DNA from: Psychrobacter sp. 28M-43
GTDB lineage: Bacteria; Pseudomonadota; Gammaproteobacteria; Pseudomonadales; Moraxellaceae
Assembly: GCF_014770435.1 (NCBI RefSeq)
Contig: NZ_CP061739.1
Location: 2,914,001-2,978,000, forward strand
DNA length: 64,000 nt
Direction: 5' to 3'
Shown here piece after piece: positions 49,688 to 58,089 of the stretch; position 1 is the stretch's first letter; each line of letters opens with the position of its first letter. The translations under genes and the position numbers were made by a program. The notes beneath the pieces were generated by a model that had not been told where the DNA came from, did not search any database, and saw only the letters and a list, made by a program, of their open reading frames with translations.

Positions 49688-50542
49688 ATGAGTAATTTAA
49701 AACCAGATAGTGTGATTGCTTGCTTGGACTGTCCTGATCATGTTCAAGCGGTACTAGAGGCCAGTATGTGGGCTTCTATTCGCCTGCGCGCGCCTGTTGG
49801 CTTATTGCACTCGATGCCAAGCTTGCAGCAAAAAGCCGCTATTAATTATTCTGGTTGCCTCAATATTGATGACGAAAATGCTTTGCTCGAACAGTTCACA
49901 TCCAAAGAGCATCTGAGCAACTGTGAGCTAAAAGCACAGGGCCGATTGTTATTATCTCAAGCAACCTCGTATTGTGAGCAGCAACGTCATAAGCTAAAGA
50001 CATACACATTGCATCGTCATGAGAACCTCAATCAAAGTATTGATTACGTTGATGACAAAGCACAAATGATCGTTATAGGTCATCATGTCACTTGCAAATC
50101 AACACTGAGCCAACTCATTCGAGTCAGTCACTGCCCCATTTTGGTGACACATGCACCATTTTTGCCCCCTACTACCGCTTTATTTGCGTTTGATAACAGT
50201 CCAACGTGCCATAAACTACTAAATTGGCTGTGCAAAACGCCACTGGTGCGTGCACTAACGGTTCATATTGTGATGGTTGGCAAGGAGACTTCTGATAACT
50301 GTGATGCGTTGCGTGAAGCCTACGCCAAACTCAAACAGGCGGGTATTAAATCCAAAAAGACATTGCTTGACTGCCGTGATGTTGCAGCAGCTTTGAACTA
50401 CTATCAAAACCAACATGATATCGGTTTACTTATGACTGGGGCTTTTGGCCAATCTCGTCTACGCGAATTACTACAAGGTAGCGACACTAAAAAGCTATTG
50501 GTCAGTACAAAAACCCCTTATCTACTATTTCCTAAAGCATAA
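49688..50542 (+). CDS. Tandem universal stress protein (UspA-like)
   Basis: A 284-residue cytoplasmic protein with two Usp domains, as in UspE. The second domain ends GAFGQSRLRELLQGSDTKKLL, which fits the ATP-binding motif G-x2-G-x9-G-(S/T) exactly. The first domain's equivalent stretch (GHHVTCKSTLSQLIRVSHCPILV) is degenerate. It lies 170 bp after the SulP-type transporter on the same strand, a pairing seen in other bacteria where SulP and Usp proteins are linked, so it may regulate or respond to that transporter. The binding of ATP is inferred from the motif. Confidence 0.8.
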   Translation: MSNLKPDSVIACLDCPDHVQAVLEASMWASIRLRAPVGLLHSMPSLQQKAAINYSGCLNIDDENALLEQFTSKEHLSNCELKAQGRLLLSQATSYCEQQRHKLKTYTLHRHENLNQSIDYVDDKAQMIVIGHHVTCKSTLSQLIRVSHCPILVTHAPFLPPTTALFAFDNSPTCHKLLNWLCKTPLVRALTVHIVMVGKETSDNCDALREAYAKLKQAGIKSKKTLLDCRDVAAALNYYQNQHDIGLLMTGAFGQSRLRELLQGSDTKKLLVSTKTPYLLFPKA

Positions 50543-50918
50543 CGACGTATATATAAACACGTCCAAACCCTTTATCTACCTAAGCGCAGGGGTCTGACTA
50601 CTATGTTAGGCTCTGACGCTTATATCTATTTTCTCTCTACCTTCGCGCCATTCATCTTTGATACGCTTGCATGAAAAGGCCAAGCTAACGACCAAACTCA
50701 AGTTAGCAAATCGTCACATGAAATAAAGGGATAGCCTCCCCAAGCACTCAAAAAGTTGGTTATAATAAAGTTTTCGTTAACCAAACGCTAAAGATTGATT
50801 CACCTTTATTATGCTTGTAGCGATGGCTCTAATCGTTGCATCGTAGCCCATACTCTATGTTACTACTGTCATTACTTTTTAATGAACAACGCCAGTTCTA
50901 CCTCCCCCCTTGAGTAGG

Positions 50919-51360
<442 letters not shown>

Positions 51361-51467
51361 ATTTGAAGACCTACCTACGGGCATAAACTTATAGGTACAG
51401 ACTCTTACAGCATTTTTATCTATCGGTAATGCCGATATCTATATTATAAATTCAAGGGGGAATTTAA

Positions 51468-52730
51468 ATGGAAAGTCAAATTTTTGAGCTCCAATATGCG
51501 CTCGATACGTTTTACTTTTTGATATGTGGTGCGTTGGTCATGTGGATGGCAGCAGGCTTCACTATGTTAGAGGCCGGACTGGTCCGATCAAAAAATACAG
51601 TCGAAATCTTAACTAAAAACGTCGCACTATTTGCAACGGCTAGTATCATGTATATGGTATGCGGCTATGCGATTATGTATGGTGGCGATCTATTCTTAAG
51701 CGGAATTGCAGGCGGTGATACGTTAGTAGAAGACGCCTTAGCAGCCTCTGCTGAAAATGGCTTCGGTGGCGACTCTGTCTACTCTGCCGCATCAGATTTT
51801 TTCTTCCAAGTGGTCTTTGTAGCAACCTGTATGTCAATCGTATCAGGTGCTGTTGCTGAGCGTATGAAACTGTGGTCATTCTTATTATTCGCTGTGGTCA
51901 TGACTGGTGTTATCTACCCACTAGAAGGTAGCTGGACATGGGGCGGCAACGATGTCTTTGGTCTATTCAACCTAGGCGACATGGGCTTCTCTGACTTTGC
52001 AGGCTCCGGTATTGTACATATGGCTGGTGCTGCAGCAGCTCTAGCAGGTGTACTACTATTAGGCTCACGTAAAGGTAAATATGGCCCTAACGGCGAGATA
52101 CGCGCTATTCCTGGTGCCAACCTACCATTGGCGGCACTCGGTACACTAATCTTGTGGATGGGTTGGTTCGGTTTCAACGGTGGTTCAGTGCTTAAATTAG
52201 GCGACATCGCTAGTGCTAATGCTGTTGCAATGGTATTTTTGAACACTAATGCTGCTGCTGCTGGCGGTGCTGTCGGTGCCTTAATCTTAGCTCGCATCAT
52301 CTTTGGTAAAGCGGATCTAACCATGCTCTTAAACGGTGCATTAGCAGGTCTAGTAGCCATTACTGCCGAGCCTTCAACCCCTTCTGCACTACAAGCCACT
52401 ATCTTCGGTGTTATCGCCGGTATCATTGTAGTGCTATCAATCTTAGCCTTAGACAAAATCAAAATTGATGATCCAGTTGGTGCAATCTCAGTTCATGGTG
52501 TGGTCGGTCTATTTGGTCTACTAATCGTACCTATCACTAACCCAGCATCTACCTTTATCGGTCAGATTGTGGGTGCTGCAACCATCTTTGCTTGGGTGTT
52601 CATTGCCAGCCTAGTGGTTTGGTCTATCATCAAGCTGGTTATCGGTCTACGTATCTCTGAAGAAGACGAGTACGAAGGTGCTGATATTGCAGAATGTGGT
52701 ATGGAAGCTTACCCAGAATTTATAAGATAA
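51468..52730 (+). CDS. amtB: Ammonium transporter AmtB
   Basis: Trimeric inner-membrane ammonium channel, 420 residues. It has FYFLICGALVMWMAAGFTMLEAGLVRSKN at the start, SGIVHMAGAAAALAGVLLLGSRKG and ISVHGVVGLFGLL (the twin-histidine pore pair), and GTLILWMGWFGFNGGSVL. About eleven membrane spans are visible and no cleavable signal peptide is needed. GGGGGAA precedes the ATG. It follows glnK by 107 bp; GlnK closes AmtB when nitrogen is plentiful. Confidence 0.96.
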   Translation: MESQIFELQYALDTFYFLICGALVMWMAAGFTMLEAGLVRSKNTVEILTKNVALFATASIMYMVCGYAIMYGGDLFLSGIAGGDTLVEDALAASAENGFGGDSVYSAASDFFFQVVFVATCMSIVSGAVAERMKLWSFLLFAVVMTGVIYPLEGSWTWGGNDVFGLFNLGDMGFSDFAGSGIVHMAGAAAALAGVLLLGSRKGKYGPNGEIRAIPGANLPLAALGTLILWMGWFGFNGGSVLKLGDIASANAVAMVFLNTNAAAAGGAVGALILARIIFGKADLTMLLNGALAGLVAITAEPSTPSALQATIFGVIAGIIVVLSILALDKIKIDDPVGAISVHGVVGLFGLLIVPITNPASTFIGQIVGAATIFAWVFIASLVVWSIIKLVIGLRISEEDEYEGADIAECGMEAYPEFIR

Positions 52731-52864
52731 GCTCCTTTCAAGTAAGCTAAAGACTGCTGTTAAATGCGCTGATACTACCTACTGTAGTATCGGCGTTTAT
52801 AATTTTAGTGTTTAAAGTTCTCGCCTATTGAAGATATGAAATATAAGCTTAAATCTAAAACGTA

Positions 52865-52900
52865 AAAATCCCGCGAGACCTTTCGGTAACGCGGGATTTT
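52865..52900. terminator. Bidirectional terminator after amtB
   Basis: AAAATCCCGCG (52865-52875) pairs perfectly with CGCGGGATTTT (52890-52900). It lies between convergent amtB and the DUF2147 gene. A second dyad, GATACTAC/GTAGTATC, lies about 90 bp upstream. Confidence 0.88.
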
Positions 52901-52929
52901 CTATATTAAGCTAAGACTAACTTTTTAGT

Positions 52930-53313
52930 TTATTTCTTTTTCCACTCTTGGCTACGAGAGAATGGCCCGATATAGCCTTTTAGCTTTAATGTGTTGCCGC
53001 TTAAGCTTGCAGTCATACGATAGTCTTTACCTTTTGCTGGATCAGTAATTGTACCACCACTATATTTACCACCACCGTCAGCTTTTAGACCTCTAATAAC
53101 GGTCGTACCAACGTGCTTTTTGCCTTTCGCAGTGTTAGCAGCAATAAGAGTACCGGTCAGAACACCATTTGACTCAGTAATTTTTACCGTACCTTTTGGT
53201 TCACCATCATCATATGTCTGCCAAGTAGTGTTGGCCAATGGGTCAGCGGCGAATGCCATGCTAGCAATACCAATACCAGCAACTGCTAAAGTGGTCTTTG
53301 TAAATAATTTCAT
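52930..53313 (-). CDS. DUF2147-like exported protein
   Basis: A 127-residue periplasmic protein. The signal peptide is residues 1-22 (ending AFA before ADPLANTTWQTYDDG). Mature sequence W-x-T-YDDGEPKGTVKITESNGVLTGTL, then a GGKYSGGTITDPAKGKDYRMTASL and LKLKGYIGPFSRSQEWKK end, fits DUF2147, a small beta-barrel-like family of unknown function. ATG 53313 has GGGAG seven bases upstream; a longer frame to 53334 lacks a site. It is monocistronic and faces the amtB terminator. Confidence 0.8.
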   Translation of the reverse strand: MKLFTKTTLAVAGIGIASMAFAADPLANTTWQTYDDGEPKGTVKITESNGVLTGTLIAANTAKGKKHVGTTVIRGLKADGGGKYSGGTITDPAKGKDYRMTASLSGNTLKLKGYIGPFSRSQEWKKK

Positions 53314-53574
53314 AGATTGACTCCCTTCATACAATGATTACTCGAAACGTTATGTTTCTGTTGTCCTATGCTTATCCTTTGCTAGAACCTTTCATTACGA
53401 GCTTTACGGTTTCGACCTTTTTAAATGATAGTTACCATGACAGCTTATAAGCTTTTGGTTAAAGATTCGAGCGACACAAGCGATGTCTTAACTCATTATA
53501 AGCAATTTTTAGGTTTTGCCTAGTAATTTTTTTACAGTTTCTTATTTCTGTAAAAATAAAACCATATCAAAGAC

Positions 53575-53838
53575 TTATAGGAAAGGATTGTCGATATCTT
53601 TATCTAATTGGTCATCATTTTCCTTTGACTCAGCATCATTCTTACTATATAGATTTTTATCTGCAAATGCCTGTACGATTTTCCCCGACAGCTCATACAG
53701 CTGTTGGGCTTGCGCGTATCCTAACTCATCAAAAGTGAGATCAATATCACCATATATAATAATCTTGTCTTTTTGATTTTCAATGACAAGATCACCAATC
53801 TGCATGCTTTGATGGTCGTTGGCGAATGGCTCAATCAT
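53575..53838 (-). CDS. Small acidic protein, unknown function
   Basis: An 87-residue cytoplasmic protein, family not recognised. It has a beta-strand-like core (MQIGDLVIENQKDKIIIYGD), a helical segment (DELGYAQAQQLYELSGKIVQAFADK) and a strongly acidic tail (Asp/Glu/Asn-rich, ending DNPFL). ATG 53838 has AAGGA about eight bases upstream, so it is chosen over a TTG at 53877. It lies just upstream of the secreted nuclease gene on the other side of 70 bp, on the same strand as it. That the core looks ordered supports a real gene. Confidence 0.65.
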   Translation of the reverse strand: MIEPFANDHQSMQIGDLVIENQKDKIIIYGDIDLTFDELGYAQAQQLYELSGKIVQAFADKNLYSKNDAESKENDDQLDKDIDNPFL

Positions 53839-53908
53839 TTGATTATCCTTATTATCAGTAACATTTATATTTTCCAAAATTAGGCTATTTTAGAGTCTTA
53901 CTTTCAGC

Positions 53909-54802
53909 TTAAGCCTGTAATTGTGCAATTAACCACTCTAAAATAGCCCAGACAAACAGCATCCACTCAGGCTCCTCCACAGGTGCCTCAGGGGTATCTG
54001 AGCTCTCACCCGCCTTCAATGGTAAATCAAACGCTTGAGATTTGGACTGACTATCTAGCATAGGTAATACATCGATACCAATCTCAGTGGTCAGCTCATC
54101 GATACTGATCACATCGATGCGTTCTGACTCATCATTTGGGGCGTAATACACGCCTGCTTGATTGGTTGCTGGGATATATACAGCTTTGAAAAAATGGCTA
54201 GGTACAAGGACGCGATTAGCGAGCTGCTTGGTTTTTTTATCAGTAAATGCCACACCTGTGATGGTATACACCTCACCGTATTGCTGCGTTAAATACCGAG
54301 TGGCAGATTCAATATTACGCCAGATGTAGCGATTGTTACGTGGTGACTGCGGAGCGATATTGGCTAAACTAAAACTATCATACTGCTGGCTGCGATTGGC
54401 CATGTTGGCATTGGGTGCCAAATGTCCTCGATCATAGCCAGAGCCTGAATAATCAGATAATGAGGCTCGTGCTGACTTTGGCAGTTTACTCTCTTCGTGA
54501 AAGCTGTCTTCACGATCAATCTGCTTAGCTTGTTGTAGACGCGTGCGATCGAGATGCTCTGCTGACCAGAGCGGTGTACGCGATACCCCCGAGTACATAA
54601 CCGCAAAGCCATCCATGCATAGCGCTTGTGTGTTTGTTTTTAACTTGGTATTGGTAAATTCAGGATAAACACCCCCATAAAAAGACTGGCTACACTGGGT
54701 CAAATCATCAGCGTGTGTCTGGGTAATACCCGTCGCGACAAGCAATACTGCCATCAGCGCACTATTCTTACATCCGTACTTAAGCCTTCTAAAACTTATC
54801 AT
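53909..54802 (-). CDS. Secreted DNA/RNA non-specific endonuclease
   Basis: A 297-residue exported nuclease of the beta-beta-alpha-Me family (Serratia nuclease/NUC1 type). The signal peptide is residues about 12-31 (ending THA). The active site is SGYDRGHLAPNANM with catalytic His127, followed by the magnesium-binding Asn157 and Glu165 in NNRYIWRNIE, and YTITGVAF. A linker of Ser, Glu and Pro (about 255-275) leads to a Trp-rich hydrophobic C-terminus (MLFVWAILEWLIAQLQ) that could be a membrane anchor. Degradation of extracellular or periplasmic nucleic acid is the likely role. It is next to tRNA-Ser. Confidence 0.85.
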   Translation of the reverse strand: MISFRRLKYGCKNSALMAVLLVATGITQTHADDLTQCSQSFYGGVYPEFTNTKLKTNTQALCMDGFAVMYSGVSRTPLWSAEHLDRTRLQQAKQIDREDSFHEESKLPKSARASLSDYSGSGYDRGHLAPNANMANRSQQYDSFSLANIAPQSPRNNRYIWRNIESATRYLTQQYGEVYTITGVAFTDKKTKQLANRVLVPSHFFKAVYIPATNQAGVYYAPNDESERIDVISIDELTTEIGIDVLPMLDSQSKSQAFDLPLKAGESSDTPEAPVEEPEWMLFVWAILEWLIAQLQA

Positions 54803-54886
54803 TCAACTTTCAACCATTTATACTTGCCGTTACATACTTGCTATCCTAGCAGGCGCTTGCCAATAAAGAAAGATAGCGCGCAAGTC

Positions 54887-54915
54887 GTGACATTCTACAT
54901 GGTATCCGCTATACT
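54887..54915 (+). promoter_or_regulatory. Sigma-70 promoter of tRNA-Ser
   Basis: GTGACA (54887-54892), 17 bases, then TATACT (54910-54915), 16 bp before the tRNA 5' end. Confidence 0.65.
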
Positions 54916-54931
54916 TAGGCGTTCAAAAAAC

Positions 54932-55022
54932 GGTGAAGTGGGTGAGTGGCTGAAACCGCACGCCTGGAAAGTGTGTATACGTTCATAGCGTATCGAGGGT
55001 TCGAATCCCTCCTTCACCGCCA
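54932..55022 (+). tRNA. serX: tRNA-Ser(GGA)
   Basis: A 91-base class II tRNA. Acceptor GGTGAAG (54932-54938) pairs with CTTCACC, then discriminator G and genomically encoded CCA (55020-55022). The anticodon stem CACGC/GTGTG encloses the loop CTGGAAA with anticodon GGA, which reads UCC and UCU. A long variable arm (about 54981-54998, TATACG/CGTATC) and the TTCGAAT T-loop are typical of tRNA-Ser. It is very similar to E. coli tRNA-Ser(GGA). No CDS overlaps it. The gene symbol is only suggested by analogy. Confidence 0.96.
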
Positions 55023-55512
55023 ATCTTATTCTGCTTAAGCAAAATCTCAGCTTTTCTATCTTGTTCTACCCTTCTCTCAATATTCTTTATATTTTTTAAC
55101 AGTAAGACTTTCAGTCTATACTCATCCTCTACTGCTGTCTGAAGCATTCCTTTTAAGCCTTAATTCCGTGTGTTGTTTGAATCTAATAAATATATATCTA
55201 CTCTAATAACACATTAATTGACCAAGCTAAAAATTTCGTACCATGGGCTGAGAGTAACTCATAAAATGAGTCGATATTCTATTAAGATTCGTTTTATTAA
55301 TAGCTTAGTTTTTTTCTTAAACCTTTATACAAAAAGGCTTTAATTTTTTTAAGCATTCAATCTAGTTTTATATCAATGCTAGTCAATATTGCTATTCCGT
55401 ACAAAAATGTAATAACGATAGGGTCTCTGATACTCGGCAAGTGCCATTGTCCAGAAATTGGATTATAGTAGATATCCGTAGTATTTATTTAAATAAACTA
55501 AAGGATACAATA
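55023..55512. other. Spacer between tRNA-Ser and lipoprotein gene
   Basis: About 490 bp, very AT-rich. ACTCATAAAATGAGT (55257-55271) is a perfect 6+6 bp palindrome. T-rich runs lie near 55305-55350. No tRNA-end duplicate, integrase or other mobile-element trace was seen. Confidence 0.45.
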
Positions 55513-56232
55513 ATGAAAACACTAGGAATGTGTATCGTAGCAGGACTCGGGTTGAGTGCTTGCGCGACTGGCATGGGCGGCATGGCAACAGGTAATACCA
55601 ATCAAAATAACAGCTCTGATAAAGTCGTCACTCAATATCCAGTTGAGACTGCCCTACTCAATATCTATACCAAACAACGTAGTGAAAAACTGGTAGCTAC
55701 TGTCGGCGGCCAAAACGTAGCCGCAGATATTCAAATCACCCCTAAAGGCAGCATGCGCTTTAATAATAAAATGGTACAAGGTGCAGAAGTCAGTACAATC
55801 AACACAGTGAATCAGCAGATTACGGATCAATCAGTCGCTATCAATTACTTTACGCTAAATCCATTGGTGTTCCATGGTTTTACGGATAGTACGGGTGAGT
55901 ATTCAATCGCTAACCAAACGACGAGTATCCCTAAGATAGCTACGGTGGGCGACTCAAGTCAGCTCATCACTGAAAACGTATATGCTGACAGCAGTATGCG
56001 TCAGAAAACCGCCACTTATAAGCAGGACTGGTCGCTCACACAAGACACGAATAGCACGGCGTGGCTCTGTATAGAAACCTCAGGCAATCTACTTTTGACT
56101 TCTGATGCTGCAGGTACGTCCTCAGAATGCTATAAAATCAATGCTAAAGGCGATGTTTTGAGTAGTAAAGTCACACTTACTCAGCCTAATAAAAGCGGCA
56201 CATCCAAATCAATGACGTTTATCAGTCAGTAG
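55513..56232 (+). CDS. Predicted lipoprotein, unknown function
   Basis: A 239-residue outer- or inner-membrane lipoprotein. Start ATG 55513 has AAGGA eight bases upstream and gives a short signal peptide with lipobox LSAC and Cys17 in GLGLSACATGMGG. The mature part starts with a Gly/Met/Asn-rich linker, then a beta-rich domain of about 190 residues with two Cys (in WLCIETSG and SSECYKI) that could form a disulfide. No family was recognised. It is monocistronic; a hairpin follows. Confidence 0.75.
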   Translation: MKTLGMCIVAGLGLSACATGMGGMATGNTNQNNSSDKVVTQYPVETALLNIYTKQRSEKLVATVGGQNVAADIQITPKGSMRFNNKMVQGAEVSTINTVNQQITDQSVAINYFTLNPLVFHGFTDSTGEYSIANQTTSIPKIATVGDSSQLITENVYADSSMRQKTATYKQDWSLTQDTNSTAWLCIETSGNLLLTSDAAGTSSECYKINAKGDVLSSKVTLTQPNKSGTSKSMTFISQ

Positions 56233-56275
56233 CATTTGCTCAATTAGTAACGATCAATAGCGTCATATAAAAACA

Positions 56276-56306
56276 AAAAAATAGCGCCTCATTAAGGCGC
56301 TATTTT
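56276..56306. terminator. Bidirectional terminator after the lipoprotein gene
   Basis: AAAAATAGCGCCT-catta-AGGCGCTATTTTT is a perfect 13 bp stem with a five-base loop between convergent genes. Confidence 0.92.
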
Positions 56307-56326
56307 TGGATGGTAAAATCGTGTTT

Positions 56327-56626
56327 TTACGAGCGACGATCATGGTTATTTTTATCATGACCGTTTTTGTCGTGGCTGTTTTTAGCATGGGCATTTTTGG
56401 CTATTGCTTTGTGCTTAGCAGCCACTACGTTCGCTTTGTGATGTGACTTTGCTGCCTTAGCTTTGGCTTGCTTATAGTTATTACTCGCTTTATTGCTGCT
56501 GTGCTTTTGTTGCTGTGTTTGAGCTGAATGATGCTTATTAAAATTAGGTGCAGCATTGGCTTGACCCACCATCGACAAACAAGCAGTAGCGGCTAAAATC
56601 GAACTAACTAGTATCTTTTTCATCAT
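56327..56626 (-). CDS. Small secreted His/Lys/Ala-rich protein
   Basis: A 99-residue exported protein of unknown function. The signal peptide is residues 1-25 (ending GQANA before APNFNK). The mature chain is low-complexity: Lys, His, Ala, Asn and Gln make up most of it. The last 20 residues (80-99) are four pentapeptide repeats, His-Ala/Asp-Lys/Arg-Asn/Arg-x: HAKNS, HDKNG, HDKNN and HDRRS. It resembles acid-shock-type or metal-buffering periplasmic proteins in composition only. AAAGGA precedes the first ATG. It ends at the shared terminator. Confidence 0.7.
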   Translation of the reverse strand: MMKKILVSSILAATACLSMVGQANAAPNFNKHHSAQTQQQKHSSNKASNNYKQAKAKAAKSHHKANVVAAKHKAIAKNAHAKNSHDKNGHDKNNHDRRS

Positions 56627-56794
56627 TTTATTCCTTTGAATTCATATTTAGAGTAGTTATAGATAATTCACTTAGTGTTAAATGAACTATCGTGATAAAG
56701 CTTTACTCTATCGACAAAGAGAATGATAAATGATTCTAGTATTAAGTAGATTTATGAAACTTGAAGAAAGGTTGCGATTGTTACGAGGGCATGC

Positions 56795-56953
56795 GTAATT
56801 AAAGGCATATTAGGTATTGGCGTAATGTTTGGTTAAATGACAGCGTATTTAGGCTTTATCGGTAAGCATCGTAAACAGGATATTTATAAAAACGCGAATG
56901 ACTAGCTGATTGTTGAAGAATGCAAATACGGAAACGGTGAAGTTGCTGGCTAA
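56795..56953 (+). pseudogene. Possible decayed short coding segment
   Basis: In one frame, three protein-like stretches (VIKGILGIGVMFG, MTAYLGFIGKHRKQDIYKNAND, LIVEECKYGNGEVAG) are separated by single stop codons at 56834-56836 and 56903-56905 and end at 56951. They look more coding-like than the surrounding AT-rich spacer, but the evidence is weak and no family is recognised. The remaining spacer 56627-57002 carries only the hairpin at 56964-56994. Confidence 0.2.
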
Positions 56954-56963
56954 TATTTAACAC

Positions 56964-56994
56964 GAGCATAGCAATACTCCATACTGCTATGCTC
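56964..56994. terminator. Inverted repeat after rlmA
   Basis: GAGCATAGCA (56964-56973) and TGCTATGCTC (56985-56994) form a perfect 10 bp stem with an 11-base loop, nine bases beyond the rlmA stop. The minus-strand side lacks a strong T-run, so it may act as a weak terminator or 3'-end stabiliser. Confidence 0.55.
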
Positions 56995-57002
56995 TAAATG
57001 TG

Positions 57003-57950
57003 CTAAACAGACGTTTTCTGCAAAATATAAACCACAAACTTTGCCTCTGTGCTAAATGCTGCTGTTTCTACGGCGGCCAATAGTGCTTGCCTTTTTTCGC
57101 TGCGGGCACGGTACGCATAAGGTGTCATCGTCATCAAATCAGCCAAATCCTCTGCGGATAACGTCAGATCCGTACTGACACGGCAAGTCTCAACCAACGT
57201 AAAATACGGTGCCAATTCTTGCAAGAATTTATCAGAATCATGCTCACGCACATCATCAAATAGCGCATCACGCATCGTTGCCAAATGCCCGACATCAGGC
57301 TTGGCAATGATCAGATAGCCACCATCCATCAACACATTATCAAACGCCTCGGGCAAGATAGGGCTAAAAATACTGCTAATACCCGTCATACTGTGCGGGC
57401 GTAATGGTAAATGTGCAGCACTGGTCACTAATGGATAGACCGCTGTCGTTTTGGCAGTATCTTCTTGGCGAGGCTGATACCATAGACGACCTGCTAGTTT
57501 ACTGACTTTGGCCAGCTCAACCACTGCAGGCTTACTGATGTCAGCGGCTATCAGCGTGTCTATAACCTTCAACCCCATTTGTGCCATTGCCTGCGTGTAA
57601 TAGCCTTCTCCGCAGCCAATATCAAGCCAACTGACTGGCTTGCTATCTTGCTCGTTTATGAACTCATCGTTAGACAGCAATTCTGTCATTTTTTGACTAA
57701 TTACGTTTTGGAGCAAGGCATAGTGCCCATGATTCAAGAACCGTTTACGCGCATCGATAGATTCTTGGCTGTCCCCAGGTGCTTTGGACTTTTTCTGTTG
57801 TACTGGCAGTAAGTTGACATAGCCTTGACGCGCTACATCAAAAGGATGTGAAGTCTGTTTGGAATTCAAACTGCCATCACAGCGCCAAGTATCTGCGGCA
57901 GGCTGTAGTGGTGACTGACAAAGTGGACAAATAAATAATGACACGGGCAT
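57003..57950 (-). CDS. rlmA: 23S rRNA (guanine-N1)-methyltransferase RlmA-like
   Basis: Methylates N1 of a guanine in 23S rRNA helix 35 (G745 in E. coli). The 315-residue product has an N-terminal zinc site, FICPLCQSPL...TWRCDGS...H (two CxxC-type Cys, a third Cys and a His), followed by HPFDVARQGYVNLLPVQQKKSKAPGDSQESIDARKRFLNHGHYALLQ (RlmA signature), and the SAM-binding motif LDIGCGEGYYTQAM with the later FSPILPEAF. ATG 57950 begins MPVSLFICPLC; a TTG 36 bases upstream is in frame but unlikely. It follows the mraY terminator on the same strand. Confidence 0.9.
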   Translation of the reverse strand: MPVSLFICPLCQSPLQPAADTWRCDGSLNSKQTSHPFDVARQGYVNLLPVQQKKSKAPGDSQESIDARKRFLNHGHYALLQNVISQKMTELLSNDEFINEQDSKPVSWLDIGCGEGYYTQAMAQMGLKVIDTLIAADISKPAVVELAKVSKLAGRLWYQPRQEDTAKTTAVYPLVTSAAHLPLRPHSMTGISSIFSPILPEAFDNVLMDGGYLIIAKPDVGHLATMRDALFDDVREHDSDKFLQELAPYFTLVETCRVSTDLTLSAEDLADLMTMTPYAYRARSEKRQALLAAVETAAFSTEAKFVVYILQKTSV

Positions 57951-58007
57951 CTCAAAGTGATAGCAATATGCTTCGCATTTTAACAAAATTCATCTGCCTT
58001 GAGCGAC

Positions 58008-58043
58008 AAAAAGCCGTCTCAATCACGATTGAAACGGCTTTTT
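58008..58043 (-). terminator. Intrinsic terminator after mraY
   Basis: AAAAAGCCGT-c-TCAAT-cacg-ATTGA-a-ACGGCTTTTT is an almost perfect 16 bp stem with a four-base loop, symmetrical A/T tails. It is 46 bases after the mraY stop and ends the ftsI-murE-murF-mraY unit. Confidence 0.92.
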
Positions 58044-58089
58044 GGATTTTTGCAAATTGATATCTATATAGATATTTGGCGGTTATAGC

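Noticed and set aside
51914..52462. 182-codon minus-strand frame inside amtB
   Set aside because: It is a mirror of amtB codon bias; amtB is unambiguous and the frame lacks a plausible start region.
54932..55022. tRNA-Ser as an integration site of a genomic island
   Set aside because: No integrase, no duplicate of the tRNA 3' end and no phage genes were found near it, so an island boundary cannot be supported here.
55244..55260. GGGCTGAGAG stretch resembling part of a TPP riboswitch
   Set aside because: Only the CTGAGA element is present. The partner elements and a thiamine gene downstream are lacking, and the next gene is a lipoprotein 250 bp away.
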